From Myxococcus sp. CA023 (lineage in GTDB: Bacteria > Myxococcota > Myxococcia > Myxococcales > Myxococcaceae), in assembly GCF_010998615.1 (NCBI RefSeq), contig NZ_JAAEAH010000036.1, positions 1-64,000 on the forward strand: a stretch of DNA of 64,000 nt, in the 5' to 3' direction. Every line of letters begins with the position of its first letter. The stretch's first letter is position 1. A program made the translations under genes and the position numbers. The notes under the pieces are model-generated. The model did not search any database and was not told the DNA's origin. It saw only the letters and a list, made by a program, of their open reading frames with translations. Positions 16,242 to 24,371 of the stretch are shown piece by piece.

Positions 16242-18029
16242 ATGTCCTTCCTGCAGCAGGCGCTCGTGTTCCTCGCGGCGGCGGTGCTGGCGGTTCCTCT
16301 CTCGCGGCGGCTCGGACTGGGCTCCGTGCTGGGCTACCTGGCGGCGGGCGCGGTCATCGGCCCCTGGGGACTGAAGCTCATCAGCGACGTGGAGCACATC
16401 TTCCATGTGGCGGAGCTGGGCGTGGTGCTGCTGCTGTTCGTCATCGGCCTGGAGCTGCAGCCCAGCCGGCTGTGGGCGCTGCGCCGCTCCGTCTTCGGCC
16501 TGGGCGGCGCGCAGGTGCTGCTCACCGGCGCGCTGCTGGCCGGCGTGGGCCTGCTGTGTGGCCTGACGCGAGGCGCGGCTATCGTCACGGGCTTTGGCCT
16601 GTCGCTGTCCTCCACCGCCTTCGCGCTGCAACTGCTGGCCGAGCGCAACCGGCTCACCACGCCGTATGGCCAGCTGGCCTTCGGCATCCTCCTCTTCCAG
16701 GACCTGGCCGTGGTGCCGCTGCTGGCCCTGCTGCCGATGCTGGGTGACGGCGGCGCGCCCACCCCGGGGCCGGTGTGGCTCCTGCTCTTGAAAGACGTGG
16801 GCGTGCTGCTGGCGGTGGTGCTGGGCGGCCGCTACCTGGTGCGCCCGGTGTTCCGCGCCGTGGCCGCCACCCACAGCCAGGAGCTGTTCACCGCCACCGC
16901 GCTGCTGCTGGTGGTGGGCACCGCGTCGCTGGTCAACGCGGTGGGCCTGTCCATGGCGCTGGGGGCCTTCCTCGCGGGCGTGCTGCTGGCGGACTCCGAG
17001 TACCGCCACGAGCTGGAAGCGGACCTGGCGCCCTTCAAGGGCCTGCTGATGGGCCTGTTCTTCATCAGCGTGGGCATGTCCGTGAATCTGAGCCTCATCC
17101 TCCAGAAGCCGCTGCTCGTCTTCGGACTGGTGCTGGGGTTGGTGGCCCTCAAGGGCGCGGTGCTCTACGGGCTGGGGCGGATGGCCCTGAGGCAGCGTGA
17201 GTCGGCGCTTGACCTGGCCGTCGTCATCTCCCAGGGCGGTGAGTTCGCCTTCGTGCTCTTCTCGCTCGCCACCGCCCAGCACGTCATGGAGCGCTCGCTG
17301 TCAGAGCTGCTCGTGGTGGTGGTGGGCCTGTCCATGGCCACCACGCCGGTGCTGTATGCCGCGCACGAGCGCTGGGTGCGCCCGCGCTTCAAGCCGAAGG
17401 CCTCGGGGCGCGAGTTCGACGTGGCGCCCACGGAGGACAAACCCGTCATCATCGCCGGCTTCGGCCGCGTGGGGCAGGTGGTGGGCCGCCTGCTGCGCGC
17501 CAAGCGCATCGGCTTCACCGCGATTGACGCCAGCCCGGAGCAGATTGACTTCATGAAGCGCTTCGGCAGCCAGGTCTTCTACGGGGACGCATCACGTCTG
17601 GACCTGCTGCGCGCGGCCCGCGCGGACAAGGCGAAGGTGTTCGTGCTCGCCATCGACGACATCGAGGCGTCGCTGCGCACCGCGCGGGCCGTGCAGCAAC
17701 ACTTCCCCCACCTCAAGCTGTTCGCCCGCGCGCGCAACCGCGTGCATGCCTACGAGCTGCTGGACATGGGAATCGAACGGGTGATGCGTGAGACGTTCCT
17801 CGACAGCCTGGAGATGGGCACCGGGGTGCTCCAGGAGCTGGGCCTCACGTATTCGGAGAGCCGGCGCGCCCAGGAACGTATGATGGAACACGACGAGCGC
17901 CTCCTGCGCGAAACGGCCCGGTTCCACCGCGACGAGCAAAAGCTCGTGGAGTTGGCCGACAAGGCCCGCCAGGAACTGGAGAGCCTCTTCGAGAAGGACG
18001 AAGCGGAACACCCCGACAGAAGCGCGTGA
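16242..18029 (+). CDS. KefB/KefC-type monovalent cation:proton antiporter
   Basis: 595 residues. The start at 16242 follows AAGGAAG. About 12 hydrophobic helices fill residues 1-385 (VLGYLAAGAVIGPWGLKLIS; LGVVLLLFVIGLELQP), including the CPA2-type motif GILLFQDLAVVPLLALLP with the conserved Gln-Asp. From about 400 a TrkA-N/RCK domain binds NAD(H) (IIAGFGRVGQVVGRLL, GxGxxG; then FGSQVFYGDASRLDLLRAAR). The C-terminal 60 residues are a charged coiled coil. Such proteins exchange K+ or Na+ for H+ in the inner membrane under RCK control. No KefF/KefG partner is adjacent, so glutathione gating is unproven. Confidence 0.92.
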   Translation: MSFLQQALVFLAAAVLAVPLSRRLGLGSVLGYLAAGAVIGPWGLKLISDVEHIFHVAELGVVLLLFVIGLELQPSRLWALRRSVFGLGGAQVLLTGALLAGVGLLCGLTRGAAIVTGFGLSLSSTAFALQLLAERNRLTTPYGQLAFGILLFQDLAVVPLLALLPMLGDGGAPTPGPVWLLLLKDVGVLLAVVLGGRYLVRPVFRAVAATHSQELFTATALLLVVGTASLVNAVGLSMALGAFLAGVLLADSEYRHELEADLAPFKGLLMGLFFISVGMSVNLSLILQKPLLVFGLVLGLVALKGAVLYGLGRMALRQRESALDLAVVISQGGEFAFVLFSLATAQHVMERSLSELLVVVVGLSMATTPVLYAAHERWVRPRFKPKASGREFDVAPTEDKPVIIAGFGRVGQVVGRLLRAKRIGFTAIDASPEQIDFMKRFGSQVFYGDASRLDLLRAARADKAKVFVLAIDDIEASLRTARAVQQHFPHLKLFARARNRVHAYELLDMGIERVMRETFLDSLEMGTGVLQELGLTYSESRRAQERMMEHDERLLRETARFHRDEQKLVELADKARQELESLFEKDEAEHPDRSA

Positions 18030-18266
18030 GCCACCGCGTGCCTGACTTTCTCCACCCTCCCTCGAAAGTGACTTCCTGAAATTCTTGTTTCACCCAGGGC
18101 TGCATCCACCCGGGTCGCATTCCTCTGTCACGGGTGCACCCTGGAAGCGGGGGTCGCCTCCCTTCCAGGCAACGGGGGCGACACACCGTGCGCTGATGCC
18201 TGCCTGGCATCGCGCGGGGCGGAGAGCGGGGTATGGTTCCATCTCCACCGCTGAAACAGAAGAGGC

Positions 18267-19772
18267 ATGCCCCCCACCCCCGCCAAGAAGCGCCAGCGTC
18301 CTCTGCCCGAGCCTTCCGCCGAGGCCCCCTCCCCCGAGCTGCTGCAAACGCTCCTGGAGGCGCTCCCGGACGCCTTCTTCCTGCTCGATGCGCGGTGGTG
18401 TCTGGCATACGTGAATCCAGACATGGCCCGGCTGCTCGGCGGCGCGGCGCGGTTGCAGGACGACGTGCGCCGGGTGTGCCCGGAGCTGCTGGAGCTGAGC
18501 CGTCACCTGAACTTCGAACAACCCGTATCCGAGCAGCCCTCCGTCCGCTACGAGCACGCCTGGCCGGATGCGGAGACCTGCCTCGACGTGCGCGTGCGCC
18601 CGGTGGAGGGCGGCCTGCTGGTGCACTGCCGTGACATCACCGAGGAGCGCAAGGGGCGCGAGGCGCTGCGCCGCAACGGCGAGGTGTTCCGCGCCATCCT
18701 CGAAGGCACCACGGACGCCGTCTACACGAAGGACCTGGACGGCCGCTTCACGATGATGAACGCGGCGGGCGCGAAGGCCGTGGGCTACCGCTCCGAGGAC
18801 GTGGTGGGGCGCACGGACCTCGAGCTGTTCGACCCGGCGGTGGCGCGCACCAACGCGGCGAACGACCGCGAGGTGTTCGCCTTCGGCCGCACCGTCACCT
18901 ACGAGGACGCGCAGCCGGGCGTGGACGGGCCGCGCGTGTGGCTGTCCACCAAGGGCGTGCTGCGTGACGCCGAGGGCAAGGTGTTCGGCCTGTTCGGCAT
19001 CAGCCGCGACATCACCCAGCGCAAGTGGGCGGAAGAGGAGGCCCGGCGACACTCCGAGTTCCAGGAGCAGCTCATGGGCATCGTCACCCATGACATCCGC
19101 AGCCCGCTGGGCGCCATCATGAACTGGTCGCGCGTGCTCGCCGCGGGCGGCACCGATGAGGATGCGCAGCGCACCAGCCAGCGCATCGCCACCGCGGCGG
19201 TGCGCATCGAACGGCTCACCCGGCTGCTGCTGGACTTCACGCGCACGCGGCTGATGGGCGGCGTGGCCATCGAGCCCCGGCCGGTGGACCTGAAGGATTT
19301 GGTGGCCAAGGTGGCCCACGAGTTCGGCGTGGCCTTCCCCCAGCGCACCGTCGAGGTGGACCCCAAGGGCAACACCCAGGGCGTGTGGGACCCGGACCGG
19401 CTGGCGCAGGTGACGTCCAACCTGGTGGAGAACGCGCTCAAGTACAGCCCGCCGGAGACGCCGGTGCGGCTGACGGCGCGCGGGCTGCGCACCCGGGTGG
19501 TACTGGAGGTCCACAACGCCGGCCGCCCCATTCCGGACAACCTGCTGCCCCACCTCTTCGAGCCCTTCCGCGGCGGGCCCCAGAGCTCGCGCACGCTGAA
19601 GATGAGCTACGGGCTGGGGCTCTTCATCGTCCGGGAAATCGTCCAGGCGCACGGCGGCACCATCGAGGTCCGCTCCGATGAGGCGGAAGGCACCACCTTC
19701 ACTGTGACGCTGCCGCGCCGCTCCATGCCGGCCCGGCCGCCCCTGCCTCCCACCGGAAGCCCGCGCGACTAA
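18267..19772 (+). CDS. soluble PAS-PAS sensor histidine kinase
   Basis: 501 residues, no membrane segments. Two PAS domains: a first at about 25-125 (LPDAFFLLDARWCLAYVNPD) and a second with PAC motif at about 140-255 (ILEGTTDAVYTKDLDGRFTM; FGLFGISRDITQRKWAEEEA). Then HisKA (QLMGIVTHDIRSPLGAIMNW), N box (TSNLVENALKYS), F-like (LFEPFRGGP) and G2 (YGLGLFIVREIVQAHGGTIE). The G1 position reads VHNAGRPI, with the usual Asp replaced by Asn; the kinases at 60464 (VHNTGTPI) and 62139 (VFNGGAPI) share this, so it is a subfamily trait rather than damage. The stop overlaps by 4 bases the stop of the convergent receiver gene. Confidence 0.9.
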   Translation: MPPTPAKKRQRPLPEPSAEAPSPELLQTLLEALPDAFFLLDARWCLAYVNPDMARLLGGAARLQDDVRRVCPELLELSRHLNFEQPVSEQPSVRYEHAWPDAETCLDVRVRPVEGGLLVHCRDITEERKGREALRRNGEVFRAILEGTTDAVYTKDLDGRFTMMNAAGAKAVGYRSEDVVGRTDLELFDPAVARTNAANDREVFAFGRTVTYEDAQPGVDGPRVWLSTKGVLRDAEGKVFGLFGISRDITQRKWAEEEARRHSEFQEQLMGIVTHDIRSPLGAIMNWSRVLAAGGTDEDAQRTSQRIATAAVRIERLTRLLLDFTRTRLMGGVAIEPRPVDLKDLVAKVAHEFGVAFPQRTVEVDPKGNTQGVWDPDRLAQVTSNLVENALKYSPPETPVRLTARGLRTRVVLEVHNAGRPIPDNLLPHLFEPFRGGPQSSRTLKMSYGLGLFIVREIVQAHGGTIEVRSDEAEGTTFTVTLPRRSMPARPPLPPTGSPRD

Positions 19773-20155
19773 TCCAGGTAGCGCCGCAGCAGGGCCACCA
19801 GCGCGGCGCCGTCGAAGGGCTTGGCCACGAAGTCGTTGCAGCCGCTGTTGAAGCACGCGCGCACGCTGCGCGCCTCGGCGCGGGCACTACAGAGGATGAT
19901 GGGCGTGCGCCGCGTCGGCTCCCGGCCGCGCAACATCCGGCACGTCTCCAGTCCGTCCAGGTGCGGCATCAGCACGTCGAGGAAGACGAGGTCCGGCCGC
20001 TCCTGCTCCGCGCGCGCCAGCGCCTCCAGCCCGTCCCGCGCGACGATGGCGTCGTGGCCCAGCTCCGCCAGCAGCATCCGCTGGAGCAACAGAACGGTGT
20101 CCGAGTCATCCACCAGCAGGACCTTCTTGCGCCTCGGTGCGCCTTGCGCTGTCAC
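19769..20155 (-). CDS. single-domain response regulator (receiver only)
   Basis: 128 residues from GTG 20155, which has a perfect ribosome site (GGAGGTG). It is a complete receiver: acidic pocket (LLVDDSD), phosphoacceptor Asp60 (VFLDVLMPHLDG), Ser/Thr switch (ILCSARA) and Lys (VAKPFDG). It has no output domain, so it acts by protein contact like CheY. Its start overlaps the stop of the PilZ gene by 4 bases (GTGA), so the two are co-translated and may form a functional pair. Its 3' end overlaps the tail of the convergent kinase gene. Confidence 0.9.
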   Translation of the reverse strand: MTAQGAPRRKKVLLVDDSDTVLLLQRMLLAELGHDAIVARDGLEALARAEQERPDLVFLDVLMPHLDGLETCRMLRGREPTRRTPIILCSARAEARSVRACFNSGCNDFVAKPFDGAALVALLRRYLD

Positions 20156-21273
20156 GGGCGCACCTCCGCCTGGCACAGCTGGCGCAGTTGCATGAGGCGC
20201 GGTGGGCCCATGCCCAGGAAGCGCACGCCCATGCCGTAGGGGTGGGACACGCCGTTGCGAGGCGCGTAGGCGTGGGCCCAGGCCACCACGCCGTGTGTCT
20301 CCAGGCGTTCGCCCAGGGTGGGCAGCAGGATGTGCAGCTCCACCGCCGTCCCCGCCTTCGCCGGCACCAGCGTGCGCACCAGGAGGCCGCCCGGGCTCAG
20401 CGCGCTGGACACGCCGGAGCGCCACTCCGCGCCGCGCTGCCCCGCCTCGCCGAAGGACACCGGACAGCAGAAACGCACCCGCGCCTCGACACGCAGCGAG
20501 GCGTCCTCCCGTCCCAGCAGCGCGTGGAGGCGGGGCAGCAACGAGGCCGGACGCACCGGCGCGTCCGCGTCCAGCGTGAGCGACGGCACCCCGGCCAGCA
20601 GCGGCTGCGAGCGTGGAGAGGGCGGGCCCCTGGGCACACCTGGCGCGCCTTCCCGCGACAACACCAGGTCGGGCCGCTCACCATGTTCGGCCACGCGCGC
20701 GGCGCCACCGCCCACGGTGGCGCTGTAGAGGATGCGATGACCACACGCCTCCAGCAGGGCGCCCAGCCCGCTCCACGCCAGGGGGCCACTGGCGCCGGCC
20801 AGCAGCAGCAGGCGCGAACGCACACGGGATGCACGCACCGGCGCGGCCGGGACGCCGTCACCCGCCAGCATCGCCAACCGCGCGCGCAACTCGTGCGTGC
20901 GCAGGGGCGACAGCAGGCAGTCCTCGACGCCCTCCGCGTCGCCCACCTCGAGCACCTCGGCGGGCGTCTCCGGCTCCGCCACCAGCACCACCGGCGGACC
21001 ATCCCCCCCCAGGCGCAGCCTCAGCGCGCGCAGGCCCATGCCCGCGCCGGCCACCAACTGCCGCCAGTGCACCAGCACCAGGGAAGGCCGCGTGTGCTGC
21101 ACCTCCAGGAAGGCGGACTCCAGGGAAGGCACCTGCAAGGCCACGCAGCGCAATGGACGCAGGGCTCGTGACAGCGCCAACCAGGATTCGCTCGTGGCCC
21201 CTACACACAGCACCCGCGGCGTTGCTTCCACCGGCCCTGGTGAAGGACGCACGCGTCCTGGAGCCGTCATCAT
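20152..21273 (-). CDS. degenerate receiver plus PilZ-like domain protein
   Basis: 373 residues. The N-terminus resembles a receiver fold (VLCVGATSESWLALSRALRP; PSLVLVHWRQLV), but the phosphoacceptor position is not Asp. A second receiver-like fold follows at about 150-245 (LLLLAGASGPLAWSGLGALL; PDLVLSREGA). The C-terminal 100 residues look like a PilZ domain: VEARVRFCCPVSF, SSALSPGGLLVRTLVPAKAG, HGVVAWAHAYAPRNGVSHPY, GMGVRFLGM. The canonical RxxxR and (D/N)xSxxG c-di-GMP signature is incomplete (SPGG in place of DxSxxG), so nucleotide binding is doubtful. Many myxobacterial Che clusters carry such adaptors. Confidence 0.75.
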   Translation of the reverse strand: MMTAPGRVRPSPGPVEATPRVLCVGATSESWLALSRALRPLRCVALQVPSLESAFLEVQHTRPSLVLVHWRQLVAGAGMGLRALRLRLGGDGPPVVLVAEPETPAEVLEVGDAEGVEDCLLSPLRTHELRARLAMLAGDGVPAAPVRASRVRSRLLLLAGASGPLAWSGLGALLEACGHRILYSATVGGGAARVAEHGERPDLVLSREGAPGVPRGPPSPRSQPLLAGVPSLTLDADAPVRPASLLPRLHALLGREDASLRVEARVRFCCPVSFGEAGQRGAEWRSGVSSALSPGGLLVRTLVPAKAGTAVELHILLPTLGERLETHGVVAWAHAYAPRNGVSHPYGMGVRFLGMGPPRLMQLRQLCQAEVRP

Positions 21274-21464
21274 GCGGAGCCTCCCTTGTCTTCGTCCCCC
21301 CCGGCCCGCCCACCGCGCTCATCCTGCGACTTCGAAGTATGAGTATGAGAAACGGCCACTCAGAGAAAATCCCCCTGGGCCAGATTCCAATGACAGATGG
21401 GAAATAAAGGACACCAGCCTCCGACTGGGGCCGCAGCCGGTGTCCACGGCGCCACGAAGGAGCG

Positions 21465-22439
21465 TCAGACGCGGGCGACGTTGACGCCCGAGTCGACGGC
21501 CTGCAGGTCGTCCCCGAAGCGCACGTCCAGCGCGACACCCGCGGGCGGCTCATAGGGCGCGCGCCCCACCTGCGCCGTTCCGAAGCGGGGCAGGAAGGGT
21601 GCCACCACGTACGAGCGGAAGCACCAGGCGAAGAAGCTCACCGGCTTGAGGGCCGGGTCCATGGCGGCCTCGATTTTCGCGTGCGCCTGGGGCAGCAGAC
21701 TCCAGTGCAGGCCCGGCGTCTCATGGTGCACGGCGTGGAGGCCGTTGTTGAAGAGGAAGAAGTTGATGAGGCGGCCGGTGAAGCTGCGGCTGTGGTCGTG
21801 CTCGCTCCAGGGGTCCGTGTGGACGTGCTGGATGTAGTTGAAGAACATGATGGTCCACAGCGAGAAGAGCGCGGGCACCAGGAAGGCGAACGCCCAGATG
21901 CGCGCGCCGCCGGCCACGCCGTGCATCGCCATGGCCAGCCCCAGCAGCGCCGCGTGCGTGCCGCCCCAGACGGCGTACTGGGTGAGAATCTGGCGGTACA
22001 GCGGACGGTTGCGCTCGCGCGCCTTGTCGATGAACGCCTTCGTCGGCTCCTGCTGCCAGTACGTGGAGACGAAGGGGAAGAGGAAGGCCACCAGGAAATT
22101 GTGCTTCTTCGAGTAGCGCCAGGTGATGGTGGCGTCGCCCGCCTTGTTCACGAACTTGTGGTGGTTGAGGTTGTGCGTCGGAATCCAGACGAAGGTGGGG
22201 TACCCGTAGAAGAGCGACAGCCACATGCCCATGGCCTCGTTCAGCTTCCGGTCGCGGAAGGTGGGGCAGTGGTTGTGGTTGTGCGCGATGACGCCTGCCG
22301 ACAGCGCCAGGTAGCACGCCAGGGGGCAGAGATAGGGAATCCACCCGGGGGCCACGTACATCGACAGGGCCACCACGGGCATGGCCAGACACCACAGCAT
22401 CGTCCGGCGGTCAGCGGCGTATCGGAGCATGCCGGCCAT
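21465..22439 (-). CDS. des7: membrane fatty-acid desaturase of the Che7-type cluster
   Basis: 324 residues. Four or more hydrophobic segments and three His boxes of the di-iron desaturase/hydroxylase family: HNHNH at 53-57, HNLNHH at 89-94, and HAVHHE near 247. These coordinate two irons at the cytoplasmic face of the inner membrane, where an acyl chain is desaturated using O2 and an electron donor. A desaturase inside a chemotaxis operon is unusual; as I recall the literature, Des7 of M. xanthus Che7 is such a case and this gene sits in the same context. It is 58 bases after cheB on the same strand and ends the overlapping run. Lipid unsaturation may be the output or the stimulus. Confidence 0.88.
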   Translation of the reverse strand: MAGMLRYAADRRTMLWCLAMPVVALSMYVAPGWIPYLCPLACYLALSAGVIAHNHNHCPTFRDRKLNEAMGMWLSLFYGYPTFVWIPTHNLNHHKFVNKAGDATITWRYSKKHNFLVAFLFPFVSTYWQQEPTKAFIDKARERNRPLYRQILTQYAVWGGTHAALLGLAMAMHGVAGGARIWAFAFLVPALFSLWTIMFFNYIQHVHTDPWSEHDHSRSFTGRLINFFLFNNGLHAVHHETPGLHWSLLPQAHAKIEAAMDPALKPVSFFAWCFRSYVVAPFLPRFGTAQVGRAPYEPPAGVALDVRFGDDLQAVDSGVNVARV

Positions 22440-22497
22440 CCTGACCCAGCCGACGCTCCGGGACCATCACCCGCCCGTCCTTAGGAAAGGTCGGCCT

Positions 22498-23544
22498 TCA
22501 GCGCACATGACGCCGCAGCAGCGCCAGCATGCCCTCCAGCGGAGCGCTGGCGGTGGCCAGCCCGGCTTCCTTCACGGCGCGCGGCATGCCGTACACCACG
22601 CAGGAGGACTCGCTCTCCGTGAGGACGGTGCCTCCGGCCTCGCGGATGGCCCGGGCGCCCGCGACGCCGTCGTCCCCCATGCCAGTGAGCACCAGGCCCA
22701 CCACGTCCGAGCCCCAGCTTCGCGCGGCGCTTTCGAAGAGGACGTCCACGCTGGGGTGGTGCGCCGTGCGCAGCGGCTCCCGGTCCAGCCGAGCGAGCGT
22801 CACCGACCCATGGCGCTCCAGCTTGAGGTGCTGCCCGGAGCGCGCCAACACCACGCGGCCGGGGCGCAGCTCCAGCCCGTCCACCGCCTCGAACACCTCC
22901 AGCGCGCAGTGCGCGTTCAGGCGCCGGGCCACCGCCTCCGTGTAGCCCGTGGGGATGTGGAGCGCGAGCGCCAACGGCGCGGGGAAGTCCACGGGCAGCT
23001 CGGACAGCAGCCGGGTGAGCGCCTGCGGCCCGCCGGTGGAGGTGCCCACCACCACCAGGCTCTTCGCGACCGCGCGAGCCACCGGCGCGGAGGAGGCCTC
23101 CGGCGAGGGTGCCGGCTCCGGCGGCGCGCGAGCCACCGCGCCCGCGGCCGTGCGGACCTTCGCCACCAGCTCTCCGCCCAGCTCATACAGCCGCTCGGTG
23201 GCGAGCGCGGTGGGCTTGTTCACCAGCTCCACCGCGCCGGCCTGGAGCGCGGCCACCGCCAGTTCGCTCTCCTCGCCCGCGCTGCTCACCACCACCACGC
23301 GGGGCGCGGCGGCACTGGAGGCGAGCGCGCGCAGCACGCCCAGCCCGTCCAGGCCCGGCATCACCAGGTCCAGCGTGAGCACGTCCGGAGAGAGCTCGGC
23401 CACCTTCTCCAGCGCGTCCAGGCCGTCGCGCGCGACGCCCACCACTTCCAAGCCCTCCGCGCTGGAGAGCACCTGCCGCAGCACCTTGCGGGCGAAGGCG
23501 GAGTCATCCACCACCAGCACGCGAATGGGAGACACCGCCGTCAT
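22498..23544 (-). CDS. cheB: CheB protein-glutamate methylesterase (Che7-like)
   Basis: 348 residues. Receiver with phosphoacceptor Asp59 (VLTLDLVMPGLDG), a linker rich in Ala, Pro and Glu, then a methylesterase with VVGTSTGGPQALTRLL (Ser nucleophile), LALHIPTGYTEAVARRL (His) and LTGMGDDGVAGARAI (Asp). All catalytic residues are present. ATGA overlap with cheR upstream couples the adaptation enzymes. Its paralogue is the cheB at 13292; they share architecture but differ widely in sequence, so the two clusters are old, not a recent duplication. Confidence 0.95.
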   Translation of the reverse strand: MTAVSPIRVLVVDDSAFARKVLRQVLSSAEGLEVVGVARDGLDALEKVAELSPDVLTLDLVMPGLDGLGVLRALASSAAAPRVVVVSSAGEESELAVAALQAGAVELVNKPTALATERLYELGGELVAKVRTAAGAVARAPPEPAPSPEASSAPVARAVAKSLVVVGTSTGGPQALTRLLSELPVDFPAPLALALHIPTGYTEAVARRLNAHCALEVFEAVDGLELRPGRVVLARSGQHLKLERHGSVTLARLDREPLRTAHHPSVDVLFESAARSWGSDVVGLVLTGMGDDGVAGARAIREAGGTVLTESESSCVVYGMPRAVKEAGLATASAPLEGMLALLRRHVR

Positions 23545-24362
23545 GGCCCTGCCTTGGTATAGAAGAAGGCGCCGCGCCGCTCCTCGCAGGCGAGCGCGGT
23601 GCCGAAGCGCATCAGGGACTCAGAGGTCCCCACCAGCAGGCGTCCCTCCGGAGCGAGCGCGCGCGTCAGGGACGACACCACGCCGCGCGCGGTGTCGTCC
23701 TGGAAGTAGATGAGGACGTTGCGGCAGAGGATGGCGTCGAAGGTGCCCAGCTGCGCCACCGCGCTGGCATCCACCAGGTTGACGCGCCGCCAGTCCACCG
23801 CGCCCACCAACTCCGGCCGGACGCGTGGGCGCCCCTCGCGCGTCTCCAGCCACCGGCCCTCCACGCCCGGAGGCAGCGCGCGCAGGGAGCGCAGGTTGTG
23901 CTCGCCGGTGCGGGCCCGCTCCAGCGCGCGGGCGCTCAGGTCGCTGGCCAGCAGTTCCACCTCGTCGAGCACGCCCAGCTCCGCGAGAATCATCGCCAGC
24001 GTGAGGGGCTCCTCTCCGGTGGAGCAGGCCGCGCTCCACACCCGGGGCCGCCGTCCGGCGCGCACGGCGGGCACCAGCAGGTCCTCGGCCAGCACCCGCA
24101 GCGGCAGAGCCTCCCGGAAGAAGTACGTCTCGTGGACCAGCAGCGAGTCCACCAGCGCGTCCAGCGCCTCGGAGCCCGCCGGGTCGTAGCGGAGGAAGTA
24201 GTAGTAGTCGAGCAGCGAATCGAAGCCCGCGTCCAGCGCGCGGGGCACCACCTTGTCGGCGAGCAACTCCCGGTCCTCGGGGGCGTAGTGCACCCCGGAG
24301 CGCTGCTCGATGAGCGCGGCCAGGATGGCGAACACCTGGGGAGACATGGGCAGTGAGAACAT
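23541..24362 (-). CDS. cheR: CheR protein-glutamate methyltransferase (Che7-like)
   Basis: 273 residues, the standard CheR length, without the TPR extension found in the other cheR. Visible motifs: SLLVHETYFFREALPLRVLA, the SAM site VWSAACSTGEEPLTLAMIL, LLASDLSARALERAR and FDAILCRNVLIYFQDDTARG. It methylates the soluble receptor encoded two genes upstream. It lies 9 bases after the HEAT gene and overlaps cheB by 4. Confidence 0.94.
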   Translation of the reverse strand: MFSLPMSPQVFAILAALIEQRSGVHYAPEDRELLADKVVPRALDAGFDSLLDYYYFLRYDPAGSEALDALVDSLLVHETYFFREALPLRVLAEDLLVPAVRAGRRPRVWSAACSTGEEPLTLAMILAELGVLDEVELLASDLSARALERARTGEHNLRSLRALPPGVEGRWLETREGRPRVRPELVGAVDWRRVNLVDASAVAQLGTFDAILCRNVLIYFQDDTARGVVSSLTRALAPEGRLLVGTSESLMRFGTALACEERRGAFFYTKAGP

Positions 24363-24371
24363 GGCGGGGCG

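Noticed and set aside
14355-17282. 975-codon open frame on the - strand
   Set aside because: It lies opposite the PAS-GAF kinase and the antiporter, is rich in His, Gln, Arg and Gly with no domain, and is an antisense shadow of GC-biased codons.
18140-18169. Terminator after the antiporter gene
   Set aside because: CCTGGAAG/CTTCCAGG pair over 8 bp but across a long loop, 110 bases from the stop and without a U tract; too weak to list.
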